NCBI RefSeq assembly: GCF_019052805.1
Contig: NZ_JAHQRJ010000002.1
Location: forward strand, 558,001-622,000
Length of the DNA: 64,000 nt
Direction: 5' to 3'
DNA from: Noviherbaspirillum sp. L7-7A
GTDB lineage: Bacteria; Pseudomonadota; Gammaproteobacteria; Burkholderiales; Burkholderiaceae_D
The notes under the pieces were generated by a model. It searched no databases. It saw nothing but the letters and a program-made list of their open reading frames with translations, and had not been told where the DNA came from. How positions within the stretch are numbered: the first letter of the stretch is position 1; each line of letters begins with the position of its first letter. This document shows positions 1-9,049 of this stretch, in pieces. Made by a program: the position numbers and the translations under genes.

Positions 1-591
1 GGCATCGGCCAGTGGGTGCTGCAAGAGGCCTGCCTGCAGAGCCGGCGGCTGATGGACAAATTCGGCCGTGCGCTGTGCGTGTCGGTGAACATGTCAGCGC
101 GCCAGCTCAAATGCCGGGCCATCGTCGACCAGGTCGCGGCGGCGCTGCAGCTAGCCGGGCTGGAGCCGGCGTTGCTGGAATTGGAGCTGACAGAAAGCGC
201 GCTGATCGAGAACATCGAGCATACGGCGCGGTTGCTGAAGGAATTGAAGGGACTGGGCGTGCGCATTGCGGTGGACGACTTCGGCACTGGCTATTCCGGC
301 CTGGCCTATCTGCGCCGCTTCCAACTGGATGTACTAAAGCTGGACCGCTCCTTCGTGCATCAGCAGGACGAGGACGACCAGAACTTCGATTTCATCAAGG
401 CCTTCGTCGACATGGCCCATGCGCTGAAGCTGTCGGTCGTGGCCGAGGGCGTGGAGACCAGCGAAACCCTGCAGTTCCTGCGCAAGGCGGCCTGCGACGA
501 GGCACAGGGCTATTTCCTGGCCAAGCCGCTGTCGCTGGCCGAGTTCGAGGCGTACCTGTCGCGACTGCCGGCGCCGGGCCGGCCGAATTGA
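1..591 (+). CDS. EAL-domain cyclic-di-GMP phosphodiesterase, C-terminal part
   Basis: The reading frame is open from the first base, so the gene is cut by the window edge and only its last 196 codons are visible. The visible part is the second half of an EAL domain: ELTES at the metal-binding strand, DDFGTGYSGL with the paired aspartates of the DDFGTG loop, the KLDRSFV strand, VVAEGVE and the terminal GYFLAKP. These residues are those expected of a catalytically competent enzyme that hydrolyses cyclic di-GMP to pGpG in the cytoplasm; the EAL signature itself lies upstream of the window. A sensor and/or GGDEF domain probably precedes it, but that cannot be seen. Confidence 0.9.
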   Translation, partial: GIGQWVLQEACLQSRRLMDKFGRALCVSVNMSARQLKCRAIVDQVAAALQLAGLEPALLELELTESALIENIEHTARLLKELKGLGVRIAVDDFGTGYSGLAYLRRFQLDVLKLDRSFVHQQDEDDQNFDFIKAFVDMAHALKLSVVAEGVETSETLQFLRKAACDEAQGYFLAKPLSLAEFEAYLSRLPAPGRPN

Positions 592-652
592 CGAGCTGAG
601 GGCCTGACAACCGCCGGCCCGGCCGCATGCATTGGGCCGGGCCGGTCGTGGC

Positions 653-2104
653 TTACTGCGCGAAGGAGCAGGCCTTCACTACGCCATACAGCGGATCGCC
701 GAAGGTGGTGTTGTCGCAGGCAATGCCATCGGTCGAGGAGCGGTAGGCATAGATGCCATTGGCGCCGTAGCGTACCTGGCGGGTGCCGCTGAAGCTGCAG
801 CTGCCGTTCTCGCTGGCGCACTGGGCCCAGTTGGGCTCGCTGCCGGTGGCGACGCTGGTAGCGGCCGTAGTGACCGCAGTGGTCACGGCCGAGACCGTGC
901 CGGCCACGAGAGTCTGCAGCGTGCCGCCCGCTTCATAGGCGCCGATATCGATGATGCCGTTGGCGGGCCGGGGTGCAGTGCCGACTGGAAAGCGGTATTG
1001 CAGGGTGGGCGACAGCGACAAACCGCCAGACGACGAGCCGACCGCCGCGCCGGCATCGATCATGGCTGCGCCCAGTGCCGGAATCAGGTCGAATGCGGCA
1101 CGGTTGATGAAAGATGGCGACAGCGAACGATAGTTGTTGCGGTCGATCGCGCTGGCCTGGTTGGTGGCATTGCCGGTGCCGGAGAAGATGTTGTTCTGCA
1201 GCAGCGCGGGTGTGCCGACCTGGTCGCTGATCATCACGAAGGTACCGCGCACGCTGTCGTCATTGAGGAAGGTGTTGTTGACCACGTAGAGTTCACGGCC
1301 GGGATTGCTGGCGCCCTCCATGCCATAGGCCAGCATGGTGGCGGCCTGGTTGGCGCTGGGCTGCTGCAGCACGTTGCCAATCACGTAGGCATTGCCGGCG
1401 TTGGGCAGGTCGATCTCGTAGCTGGGCTGGTTGGTCGATGCCGAGAAGCGGCTGTAGACGATGGTGTTGGTGCGGGCCCGTGACTTTAGGTTGTGGCCGA
1501 CATTGGCATCATGCGAATAGCTGCCGCGGAAGACCAGGCTGTTGATGTTGCCGATGTAGAGATTGTGGGTGTAACCGGTGCCACGGCCATTGAAGGCGAA
1601 TTCAGTGTCCTCGATCACCACGTCGGAAGCGGCGTCGTTGTTGGTCAGGATGCCGTTCTCGTTATCGTGCAGATAGCTGTTCTTGAGCGTAAGGCCGCGC
1701 GCGTCGAGGCGGATCGCCGCGCCGTTCTGGTCAGGCACTGCGGCGCCGTACATCTCGACATTGTCAATGGTGGTGTCGTTGCCGTAGAGCACCCAGGTGC
1801 CCTTGCCGACGGCGTTCTGGCCGGCGGCATTGATCTTCGGGCGGCCGTTGACGCCGCGTATCGTCAGGTTGCTGGCGTAGATCACGCATACGTCGCCGTC
1901 ATAGTTGGCCGAGCCTTCAATTTCGATGGTGTCGCCGGCGGCGGCGACTGCAATTGCCTTGCAGGGCGAAGAAAAGGTCTTGCCCGGCCCCACTGACAGC
2001 GTGGCGGCAGAGGCGCCAGCCGACACGGACAGGGCGCACAAGGCGGCGAGGGAAAACAGCGGGCGTGGCGAGATCAGTGGAAATCTGGTCATGGATGAGT
2101 GCAT
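653..2104 (-). CDS. Secreted right-handed parallel beta-helix protein
   Basis: A 483-residue protein with a signal peptide (hydrophobic run at about residues 12-30 ending in an Ala-rich cleavage site). The body shows repeated short Asn/Gly-rich strands such as NLTIRGVNGRP, TIDNVEMYGA, LKNSYLHDNENGI and LVFRGSYSHDANVGHN, the ladder pattern of pectate-lyase-like right-handed beta-helices (families Beta_helix/NosD). The last roughly 55 residues form a separate Cys-containing module (CASENGSCSFSGTRQVRYGANG ... VACD-like ... VVKAC) that in this bacterial group is often attached to secreted carbohydrate-active enzymes. Probably binds or cleaves a polysaccharide outside the cell, but no catalytic residues can be assigned. 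It stands alone, convergent with the EAL gene and downstream of the PBP gene on the same strand with a 315-bp gap. Confidence 0.8.
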   Translation of the reverse strand: MHSSMTRFPLISPRPLFSLAALCALSVSAGASAATLSVGPGKTFSSPCKAIAVAAAGDTIEIEGSANYDGDVCVIYASNLTIRGVNGRPKINAAGQNAVGKGTWVLYGNDTTIDNVEMYGAAVPDQNGAAIRLDARGLTLKNSYLHDNENGILTNNDAASDVVIEDTEFAFNGRGTGYTHNLYIGNINSLVFRGSYSHDANVGHNLKSRARTNTIVYSRFSASTNQPSYEIDLPNAGNAYVIGNVLQQPSANQAATMLAYGMEGASNPGRELYVVNNTFLNDDSVRGTFVMISDQVGTPALLQNNIFSGTGNATNQASAIDRNNYRSLSPSFINRAAFDLIPALGAAMIDAGAAVGSSSGGLSLSPTLQYRFPVGTAPRPANGIIDIGAYEAGGTLQTLVAGTVSAVTTAVTTAATSVATGSEPNWAQCASENGSCSFSGTRQVRYGANGIYAYRSSTDGIACDNTTFGDPLYGVVKACSFAQ

Positions 2105-2419
2105 CTTTCTTCACAAGGGTTAGCGTCAGTACCAGCGGTTAAAACAGTCCACACTGACCTTCGGAAAGTTTGGATAGTTCATAGCCTGGCGGAAACCCCG
2201 AATTGACACGAAGAAATTTACTCAACAATAAAACGTGGATGCCGTAGATGCCACAAGGAATGTAGGAAGGAGATTGCGTTGTCGGAAGAAAAGACTGTTA
2301 TTGGCGAAAATATTGCAGAGCAATTTTTTTGCTGAAATTGTGGTTTTTATTGTTTCTAAGAAATTTAAATTTACGTTGATCAATCAAATTCTTACTGCAT
2401 GGAAATTAAAATGATTTCT
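2105..2419. other. AT-rich intergenic region between PBP gene and beta-helix gene
   Basis: About 315 bases without a gene, clearly more AT-rich than the flanks, especially 2310-2420. It should hold the terminator of the PBP gene and the promoter of the beta-helix gene, but I see no convincing hairpin or -35/-10 pair. Confidence 0.5.
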
Positions 2420-4861
2420 TCATTGAAATAGTCCAAAAAAGTCGTCCACCATTTTTTGCATGCGCTGCCAGTGGCTTTCCACTGCCCGGATGGTGTCTCG
2501 CACGTTACTTATGGTTTCCTGCAACCGGCCCAGCCATGACAGGTCGGCATGCTCCTCCCTGGGCGGCACCGGCCTGGGTGGCTGCGGTGGCGTCGCCGCG
2601 CCCAGCAAGTCACGCAGCCAGTCGACCAGCGGCCCCCAGATTTCCGCGCCTGGCCAGGCATCGCGCGCTTTCGGAAATTGGGCGCTGGCGTCGATCATGC
2701 GACGGCTGGCGGCCTGCCGCAGGAAATCGCTGGACAGCAACAGCGCGTTATGGGCGCCCTGCCCCCAGTAACTACTGCGCATGGTGATGCGGGCATCGTT
2801 GAAGCCGACCCAGGAGCCGGTCACCAGACGCGGATGCATCAGGATGAACCAGCCGTCGGTGTTGTCCTGGGTGGTGCCTGTCTTGCCGGCAACATCGAGC
2901 TGGATGCCAAACTGCCTGCGCACGCCCTGCCCGGTGCCGCGGTCGACCACGCCGCGCAGCATCTCGACCAACTCTTCCGAGACGTCGCGCGACCACACCT
3001 TTTTGGCGCGACCGGAAAACTCCACCAGCACCCGGCCAGAGCTGTCCTCGACCCGGGTCACCATCATCGGCGCCCGGTATTGCCCGCCGCTGGCGATCGT
3101 GCCGTAGGCCGATGTCATTTCCAGCAGGGTGACCGGGCTGGTGCCCAGGGCCAACGACGGCACTTCCTTCAACTGGCTCTGGCGCACGCCGGCACGGCGC
3201 GCGAAGTCGGCGGCCCGGGCCGGGCCAACCGCCTCCATCACCTGCGCCGTCACCGTGTTCTTCGAATAGATCAGGCCGTCGCGCATGCTGACCGGGCGTC
3301 CGCTTGGCGCCGATTCGTCTTCCGGACGCCAGACCGTGCCGTCGTTCATCCGGATCTCGCGCACCTGGTCGATGAACTGGCGGTCCGGTTCCATGCCCTG
3401 CTCCAGCGCCGCGCCATACACGAATGGCTTGAAGGTGGACCCGGGCTGGCGCTGCGCGCGTGCCACATGGTCGTACTGGTCGGCATCGAAACTGGTGCTG
3501 CCGACCCAGGCCTTGACATCGCCGGTGGTGGGATCGATGGCCACCAGTCCTGCCTGCAGCCGGGTTTTCTCGGCGCGCAGTCGGGCCATGAACTCGCCAT
3601 CCTGCCTAAGCGCGGCCAGCGCCGCCGCCGGCTCGGTGCCGGCCGCCACCGCATTGCGATAGGGGCCGGACTCGCGGATAAAGGCATCCACCAGCGCAGT
3701 CTTGCTGCGCCAGAAATACTCGAACGGCGGCGCCTGCTGCTGGGCGCTGACATAGGCGCCGGTGCTTTTAGATAGCAGCCGCTCGCTGCTGCTGGCCCAT
3801 TCCACATCGGCCACCGCCTGCAGCGCATCCATCTGGCGCTTCACCGACTGGTTGGCGGCCGCCTGCAGGCGGGAATCGATGGTGGTGTAGACCTTCAGGC
3901 CGTCGGAATAGATGTTGTAGTCATTGCGGTCGGCCCAGTCGACCAGCCATTTGCGGATATGCTCAGCGAAATGCGGCGCCGCGCCGCGCGCTTCCAGCTG
4001 GCGCTCGAAGTCGAGCTGGATCGTCCGGCCCTTCAGTGCATCGAAGCTGGCCTGGCTCAGCACGCCGCGCCTGACCATCTGCGACAGGACCACATTGCGC
4101 CGGGCCGTGGCCCGCGCCTTGTTCTGCACCGGGTTGTAATAGCTGTTTCCCTTCAGCATGCCGATCAGAGTGGCGCTTTCAAGCACGCTCAGCTTGGCGG
4201 CCGGCTTGTCGAAGTAGGTCCGCGCGGCCATTTCGATGCCAAAGGCGTTGTAGAGAAACGGCACGGTGTTGAGATAGTTTTCCAGGATCTCCTGCTTGGT
4301 GAAGGTGTGCTCTAGCTTCAACGCCGTGATGGTTTCCTTGAGTTTTCTGGTAATCGAGCGCTTGCGGCCGATTTCCTCGGGATAGAGGTTGCGTGCTAGC
4401 TGCTGGGTGATGGTGGAGCCGCCCTGAACGCTGCCGCCCAGGGTACGCACCAGCGCGCCGGCGGTGCGGTAGAAGTCGATGCCGTGATGCTCGTAGAAAC
4501 GATGGTCCTCGGTGGCGATCAGCGCCTTCGGCACGCTGGGCGCAATGCGCGAGAGCGGCACCCATTCCCGGTTGAAGCGCTTGTAAGTCGCCAGCAGCTG
4601 GCCATCGACTGAGATCAGCGTGCTGGGCTGCTCGTTGCGGGTCTTGCGCAGGTCGGTCATGCTGGGCGTAAACGGAATCAGCAGCAGCGTATAGAGGAAC
4701 AGCAGCAGCGCGCCGGCCATGGCCAGCAATGCCAGCGCCTTGCCTGCGGCCACGCTGCGGCCGCCCCAGCCCAGATCGGGCTGGATCAGCGCCCGGAACG
4801 GGCTGGCAATGCGCCGCCATCGCCCCTGCGGCCTGGCCGTTGTGTTTTCCGTATCGTCCAA
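2420..4861 (-). CDS. Class A penicillin-binding protein (PBP1A-like peptidoglycan synthase)
   Basis: Bifunctional glycosyltransferase/transpeptidase that polymerises and cross-links peptidoglycan. One membrane helix near residues 40-65 is followed by a GT51 domain (catalytic Glu in ATEDHRFYEHHGID, then GGSTITQQLARNLYP) and a transpeptidase domain with nucleophile motif STFK (about residue 475), SKN (about 533) and KTGTT (about 660). A Pro-rich and basic C-terminal tail of about 80 residues follows. The frame is open to 5104, but the first 81 codons lack PBP character. I place the start at the TTG at 4861, which has AGGA six bases upstream and gives an 813-residue protein starting LDDTENTT. 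Divergent from the LOV kinase gene with about 260 bp between. Confidence 0.88.
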   Translation of the reverse strand: MDDTENTTARPQGRWRRIASPFRALIQPDLGWGGRSVAAGKALALLAMAGALLLFLYTLLLIPFTPSMTDLRKTRNEQPSTLISVDGQLLATYKRFNREWVPLSRIAPSVPKALIATEDHRFYEHHGIDFYRTAGALVRTLGGSVQGGSTITQQLARNLYPEEIGRKRSITRKLKETITALKLEHTFTKQEILENYLNTVPFLYNAFGIEMAARTYFDKPAAKLSVLESATLIGMLKGNSYYNPVQNKARATARRNVVLSQMVRRGVLSQASFDALKGRTIQLDFERQLEARGAAPHFAEHIRKWLVDWADRNDYNIYSDGLKVYTTIDSRLQAAANQSVKRQMDALQAVADVEWASSSERLLSKSTGAYVSAQQQAPPFEYFWRSKTALVDAFIRESGPYRNAVAAGTEPAAALAALRQDGEFMARLRAEKTRLQAGLVAIDPTTGDVKAWVGSTSFDADQYDHVARAQRQPGSTFKPFVYGAALEQGMEPDRQFIDQVREIRMNDGTVWRPEDESAPSGRPVSMRDGLIYSKNTVTAQVMEAVGPARAADFARRAGVRQSQLKEVPSLALGTSPVTLLEMTSAYGTIASGGQYRAPMMVTRVEDSSGRVLVEFSGRAKKVWSRDVSEELVEMLRGVVDRGTGQGVRRQFGIQLDVAGKTGTTQDNTDGWFILMHPRLVTGSWVGFNDARITMRSSYWGQGAHNALLLSSDFLRQAASRRMIDASAQFPKARDAWPGAEIWGPLVDWLRDLLGAATPPQPPRPVPPREEHADLSWLGRLQETISNVRDTIRAVESHWQRMQKMVDDFFGLFQ

Positions 4862-5122
4862 ATTATTTCCTGAATGACGCGCCCTCCGATAGAGGGTTCC
4901 TTCGAGGATAGTGGCTGGACACCGGCAGCGCTTGCGTGGATTCAACCGTAGCGTATCCGGACGGCGCTGCAGCAATGGTGATTGATGAGACGCATGCGGC
5001 TGGGGATAGCAGAATTGCACTATGTAAATAAATGGTGCGCTGTTGCCCCAGGGTTTGCGTCGAGGCAAGACGTGCCAGGCGAAATTGGCGTACAAGCTTG
5101 GCAAACATTCTCAAAGCACTAG

Positions 5123-6868
5123 ATGGTTACTGGAAGCGGAAAGAACGACGGCGGCAAGCCGATCGACGAACAAGGCGGCGGCCAGAGCGCCGGGGTGCCG
5201 GCCGACGGTGAGGTCGAAGGCAATAGCTACAGTCCGCTGGGCCGGCCCGGCATCCGCTACTGGCAAGCCAGCTACATCACCGAGCCCGGCCTGAACGACC
5301 GCAGCAGCGTGTTTTTCGCTGCCGTGGAAATGACCCGCATGCCCATGGTGGTGACCGACCCCAACCAGGACGACAATCCCATCGTCTTCGTCAACCGCGC
5401 CTTCCTCGACATGACGGGCTACGAGGAAGAAGCTGTGCTCGGCCGCAACTGCCGCCTCTTGCAGGGTCCGGAGACGGACCGCGACACGGTGCGGGAAGTG
5501 CGTGAAGCTGTTGCCGAACAGCGCGCTGTCGCGGTCGACCTGCTTAATTACAAGGCGGATGGCAAGCCGTTCTGGAATGCGCTGTTTCTCGGACCCATCT
5601 TCGACAAGGACGGCAAGATCCTGTATTTCTTTGCCTCGCAAATGGATATCACCCGGCGCTGGGTGTCCGAACAGTCCTTCCGCCAGGCGCAAAAGATGGA
5701 AGCCATCGGCCAGCTCACCGCCGGCCTGGCGCATGACTTCAACAACCTGCTGCAGGTCATCACTGGAAACCTGGAGGTGGCGGCCCTGCATTGCGGCGAC
5801 AACCGCTCCCTGCGCACGGCGATCGAGCAGGCCGAAATGGCGGCCGCCAAGGGCGGCAAGCTGACCCAGCAACTGCTGACCTTCGCCCGCAAGCAGCGGC
5901 TAGACCCGAAGCGCATCAGCCTCAATGCGTTGGTGGTGGAATTCAGCGAGATGCTGGTGCGCACGCTGGGCGAAAGCATTGACCTGCGGCTCGACCTCAA
6001 GCCCGGCCTGCCGTTCTGCACGCTGGATCCGACCCACATGGAGATGGCGCTGTTAAATGTGCTGATCAATGCGCGCGACGCGCTGCCCGACGGCGGCCGG
6101 GTCACGATTGCCACCGCCATCATCACCGAGGGCAACCGGGGCGCGGCGCACCATCTACCGCCCGGGCCGTATGTGGTGCTGTGCGTGATCGACGAAGGCG
6201 AAGGCATGCCAGCCGAGGTGCTGCAGCGCGCGACCGAACCGTTCTTCACCACCAAGGGGATGGGCACTGGCCTCGGGCTGGCCATGGTACATGGCTTCGT
6301 CCAGCAGTCGCAGGGCAGGCTGGAGATCGATAGCAAGCCGGGCGAAGGCACCACGGTGCGCATGATCTTTCCGCTGGCGTCCGACCGCGATGCGGCCAGG
6401 AGCGAGCCCGAAAGGGCCGAGAAAGACCTGGAAACTTCGAATGGCGTGCCGGCGGCAACACAGACCATTCTGCTGGCCGAAGACAGCGAGGACGTGCGCC
6501 AGGTTGCCGCCAACTACCTGCGCAGCCTGGGCTACCGGGTGCTGGCGGCGCACAGCGGCGAGGAAGCTCTGGTGCTGCTGGAGCGCCATGGAAAGGTGGA
6601 CCTGCTGTTTACCGACCTGATCATGCCGGGCGGCATGAATGGCCTGGTACTAGCCGAGCGGGTGCGCCAGAACCAGCCCGAGTTGCCGGTGCTGCTGACC
6701 ACCGGCTTCATGGATGAACTGGTGCGCCGGGGGTCGGGCGCCTTCGGCAAGGACATCCTGACCAAGCCCTACCGGCGCAGCGAACTCGCCGAACGGGTGC
6801 GCGCGGCGCTGGCCAAGCGACATCCCGGCCAGCCGCCGGCTACTCCGGACTTCCGCCATGAGGGTTGA
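5123..6868 (+). CDS. LOV-domain blue-light hybrid sensor histidine kinase
   Basis: A 581-residue soluble signalling protein. Residues about 60-180 are a PAS domain of the LOV subclass: GRNCRLLQGPETD places the flavin-reactive cysteine at Cys110, and NYKADGKPFWN supplies the FMN-contacting asparagines. A HisKA dimerisation helix (phosphoacceptor His204 in LAHDFNNLL), an HATPase domain (N-box Asn316, DEGEGMP, GTGLGLAMVHG) and a C-terminal receiver domain (phospho-Asp498, Lys548) follow. Family knowledge: LOV kinases form a cysteinyl-flavin adduct in blue light and change autophosphorylation. No membrane segments are seen. The ATG at 5123 has a poor ribosome site. It overlaps the next gene by 11 bases, so both are co-expressed. 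Confidence 0.9.
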   Translation: MVTGSGKNDGGKPIDEQGGGQSAGVPADGEVEGNSYSPLGRPGIRYWQASYITEPGLNDRSSVFFAAVEMTRMPMVVTDPNQDDNPIVFVNRAFLDMTGYEEEAVLGRNCRLLQGPETDRDTVREVREAVAEQRAVAVDLLNYKADGKPFWNALFLGPIFDKDGKILYFFASQMDITRRWVSEQSFRQAQKMEAIGQLTAGLAHDFNNLLQVITGNLEVAALHCGDNRSLRTAIEQAEMAAAKGGKLTQQLLTFARKQRLDPKRISLNALVVEFSEMLVRTLGESIDLRLDLKPGLPFCTLDPTHMEMALLNVLINARDALPDGGRVTIATAIITEGNRGAAHHLPPGPYVVLCVIDEGEGMPAEVLQRATEPFFTTKGMGTGLGLAMVHGFVQQSQGRLEIDSKPGEGTTVRMIFPLASDRDAARSEPERAEKDLETSNGVPAATQTILLAEDSEDVRQVAANYLRSLGYRVLAAHSGEEALVLLERHGKVDLLFTDLIMPGGMNGLVLAERVRQNQPELPVLLTTGFMDELVRRGSGAFGKDILTKPYRRSELAERVRAALAKRHPGQPPATPDFRHEG

Positions 6869-7235
6869 GCGCGCGCCGCATGTGCTGGTAGTCGATGATG
6901 AAACGGCGCTGGCCGATATCATCGGTGCCTACCTGGAAGCCAGCGGCTACCGCATCACCGTAGCCAATGACGGCTGGCAGGCGCTGGCGCTGTATGAGCG
7001 CGACCCGGCCGACGCCGTCATCACCGACTTTGCCATGCCGGGCATGAACGGCCGCGACTTGGTGGCCGACCTGCGGCGGCGCCGGCCGGACCTGCCCGCC
7101 ATCATGGTCTCAGGCTATGTCAGCATGCAGCAGCTTGATCTGGACCCGCTACTGCTGCTCAACAAGCCGGTCAGCCTGGCCACCCTTACCCGCCATCTGC
7201 GCGACCTGCTGGGCAATACCGGTTCCGGGCAATAA
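6858..7235 (+). CDS. Single-domain response regulator (receiver only)
   Basis: A 125-residue CheY-like receiver without an output domain. Acidic pocket Asp13-Asp14, phosphoacceptor Asp57 in ITDFAMPGMNG, Ser85 and Lys103 are all present. Its start lies inside the end of the LOV kinase gene, in another frame, which points to translational coupling and to a phosphorelay: kinase His204, its own receiver and this protein as partner or phosphate sink. The final target is unknown. No DNA-binding domain is attached. Confidence 0.9.
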   Translation: MRVERAPHVLVVDDETALADIIGAYLEASGYRITVANDGWQALALYERDPADAVITDFAMPGMNGRDLVADLRRRRPDLPAIMVSGYVSMQQLDLDPLLLLNKPVSLATLTRHLRDLLGNTGSGQ

Positions 7236-7302
7236 GCGGCGCTGGCGACGCAGTCGCGGAGAACAGGCCGGCAATTCGGCCTGCATGCAAGCTGAAAATG
7301 CC

Positions 7303-7329
7303 TTGGACCACCATCGGAAAGGCTATACT
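7303..7329 (+). promoter_or_regulatory. Possible promoter of the FKBP gene
   Basis: TTGGAC at 7303 and TATACT at 7324 with a 15-base spacer, 33 bases ahead of the FKBP start codon. The spacer is short for sigma-70, so this is a weak call. Confidence 0.3.
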
Positions 7330-7361
7330 ACGCGCCACCTTCCCTTGCCCAGAACCATGCC

Positions 7362-7760
7362 ATGCGACTTTTCGCCATCCTGCTCTCCAGCGCCCTGATT
7401 GTTCCGATGGCCTTCGCCGCCAACGATACCGAAACCCTGCCATCCGGCGTCACCATCCAGAAGCAGAACAAGACCAGCGGCGCCCAGCCCAAGGCCAGCG
7501 ACCAGGTCAAGGTGCACTATCGCGGCACGCTGGAAAATGGCACCGAGTTCGACAGTTCCTACAAACGCGGCGAGCCGGCCCGGTTTCCGCTCTCCCGCGT
7601 GATTCCCTGCTGGACCCAGGCGGTGCAGAAGCTGCATGTGGGTGAAAAGGCCAAGCTGGTCTGCCCGGCCGGCACGGCCTACGGCGCAGCCGGCATCCCC
7701 GGCATCATCCCACCCAACAGCACGCTGAACTTCGATGTCGAACTGATCTCGATCGAGTAA
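7362..7760 (+). CDS. Exported FKBP-type peptidyl-prolyl isomerase
   Basis: 132 residues: a signal peptide of about 20 residues (hydrophobic core, cleavage near AFA-AND) and a single FKBP domain. Diagnostic stretches are VKVHYRGTLENGTEFDSSY, the GEPARFPLSRVIPCW loop and the GTAYGAAGIPGIIPPNSTLNFDVELI end strand; the Tyr, Phe, Asp and Ile of the proline-binding pocket are retained. It should catalyse cis-trans isomerisation of prolyl bonds in the periplasm and help secreted proteins fold. It lacks the N-terminal dimerisation domain of FkpA, so it is the short single-domain form. It stands alone in its own transcription unit. Confidence 0.9.
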   Translation: MRLFAILLSSALIVPMAFAANDTETLPSGVTIQKQNKTSGAQPKASDQVKVHYRGTLENGTEFDSSYKRGEPARFPLSRVIPCWTQAVQKLHVGEKAKLVCPAGTAYGAAGIPGIIPPNSTLNFDVELISIE

Positions 7761-7855
7761 CTACCAACCAGCGGGTGGCAGCCGGCAGGTGCCGCCCGCG
7801 CCCCGCCGTCAGGCGCGAGATTGACGGCGCGCATTCTTTCTCCGACCATTGCGTC

Positions 7856-8926
7856 ATGCCCCCTCTATCCGCTTTTATCCCCGTTCTGTTCATCGTCTCG
7901 CTGGCGCTTCTGCTGAGGCACTTCCTGGGCGCGCTGGCCTGGGCTTTTCTGCTGGCCGTGATCACCTGGCCGCTGCATGAAAAACTGCTGCGCCGCGGCT
8001 GGTCGCCGCTGGGCAGCGCGGCCACGCTGCTGTCGGTACTGGTGCTCAGTTTCAGCGGACCGTCGATCTTCCTGTTCAATGCACTCGGCAACGAGGTGTC
8101 GACCGTCGAGCGGCTGCTTGGACAACTGAACCAGACCGGCGTGCCGGCGCCGCCCTGGCTGGCCAAGCTGCCGGTGGTTGCCAAGCCAGTGCTGACTTGG
8201 TGGCAGGAACACCTGGCGGTGCCGGGCGGTCTGGCGACCCTGATCCGCACCACCGCCGGCGACCTGATTCCGCATGTGACCAGCACGATTAGTACGCTTG
8301 GGCCCACCATCCTGGCCAATGCGCTGTACCTGTTCCTAGCCATGCTGACGCTGTTCGTGATCTATGTGCAGGGACACACCGTGGTTAGCTATGTCGACCG
8401 CGCCGGCATGCGCATCGCGCCTGCCTACTATCCAGTACTGCGTCGGCTGTTCCCGCTGTCGGTGCGCGGCACCGCGCTCGGCCTGTGCTCGGTGGCGCTG
8501 CTGGAAGGCGTGGTCCTGGGTTTCGCCTACGCCATCGCCGGTGCGCCGGCGCCGGTGCTGCTGGCGGTGATTACCGGCTATATGGCGCTGATACCGGGTG
8601 GTGCGCCGCTGTCGTTCTCCCTGGTGTCCTTGCTGCTGCTGGGCCAGGGCCATGCCGGCGCGGCGCTGGGCCTGTTCTGCTGGGGCGCGTTCGAACTGTT
8701 CCTGGTCGACAAGTTCGTCCGGCCCAAGCTGATCGGCCGACGCGTCGAACTGCCTTTCCTGGCGGTGCTGTTCGGACTGCTGGGTGGCGTGTCCACGATG
8801 GGCGTATTGGGCCTGTTCGTCGGGCCCTTCATGATGGCGGTACTGTTCTGGTGGCTGCGCGGCGGCCGGGTGGACGCCATGGTGGCTACTGAAAAACCGG
8901 CCAAAACGGACGAAGTGGCGTTGTAA
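7856..8926 (+). CDS. AI-2E family (PerM-type) membrane transporter
   Basis: About 356 residues with some eight hydrophobic segments and the typical layout of the family (UPF0118, AI-2E_transport): two N-terminal helices, a polar region, then clustered C-terminal helices including YMALIPGGAPLSFSLVS and FLAVLFGLLGGVSTMGVLGLFVGP. Members export the quorum signal AI-2 in E. coli (TqsA) or act in Na+/H+ exchange; substrate cannot be assigned here. The frame extends 27 codons upstream to 7775, but that stretch is polar and unlike the family, so the ATG at 7856 directly before the first hydrophobic helix is preferred. Confidence 0.85.
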   Translation: MPPLSAFIPVLFIVSLALLLRHFLGALAWAFLLAVITWPLHEKLLRRGWSPLGSAATLLSVLVLSFSGPSIFLFNALGNEVSTVERLLGQLNQTGVPAPPWLAKLPVVAKPVLTWWQEHLAVPGGLATLIRTTAGDLIPHVTSTISTLGPTILANALYLFLAMLTLFVIYVQGHTVVSYVDRAGMRIAPAYYPVLRRLFPLSVRGTALGLCSVALLEGVVLGFAYAIAGAPAPVLLAVITGYMALIPGGAPLSFSLVSLLLLGQGHAGAALGLFCWGAFELFLVDKFVRPKLIGRRVELPFLAVLFGLLGGVSTMGVLGLFVGPFMMAVLFWWLRGGRVDAMVATEKPAKTDEVAL

Positions 8927-9049
8927 GCGACTCGGGATCTGCAAACTTCTTCATCCCAAGTGCGAAATTTGCAAGGCTATACGAAATTCGGCGAACTTTC
9001 TGAATTTGCACGCGATCAGATTACGATTTGACAATCCTGGGCCAACTGT

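Noticed and set aside
632-1483. Long plus-strand frame of 283 codons over the beta-helix gene
   Set aside because: Ala/Gly/Val-rich shadow of the minus-strand gene, whose signal peptide and repeat pattern are clear.
2549-3775. 408-codon plus-strand frame inside the PBP gene
   Set aside because: His/Arg-rich shadow; PBP motifs on the other strand are unambiguous.
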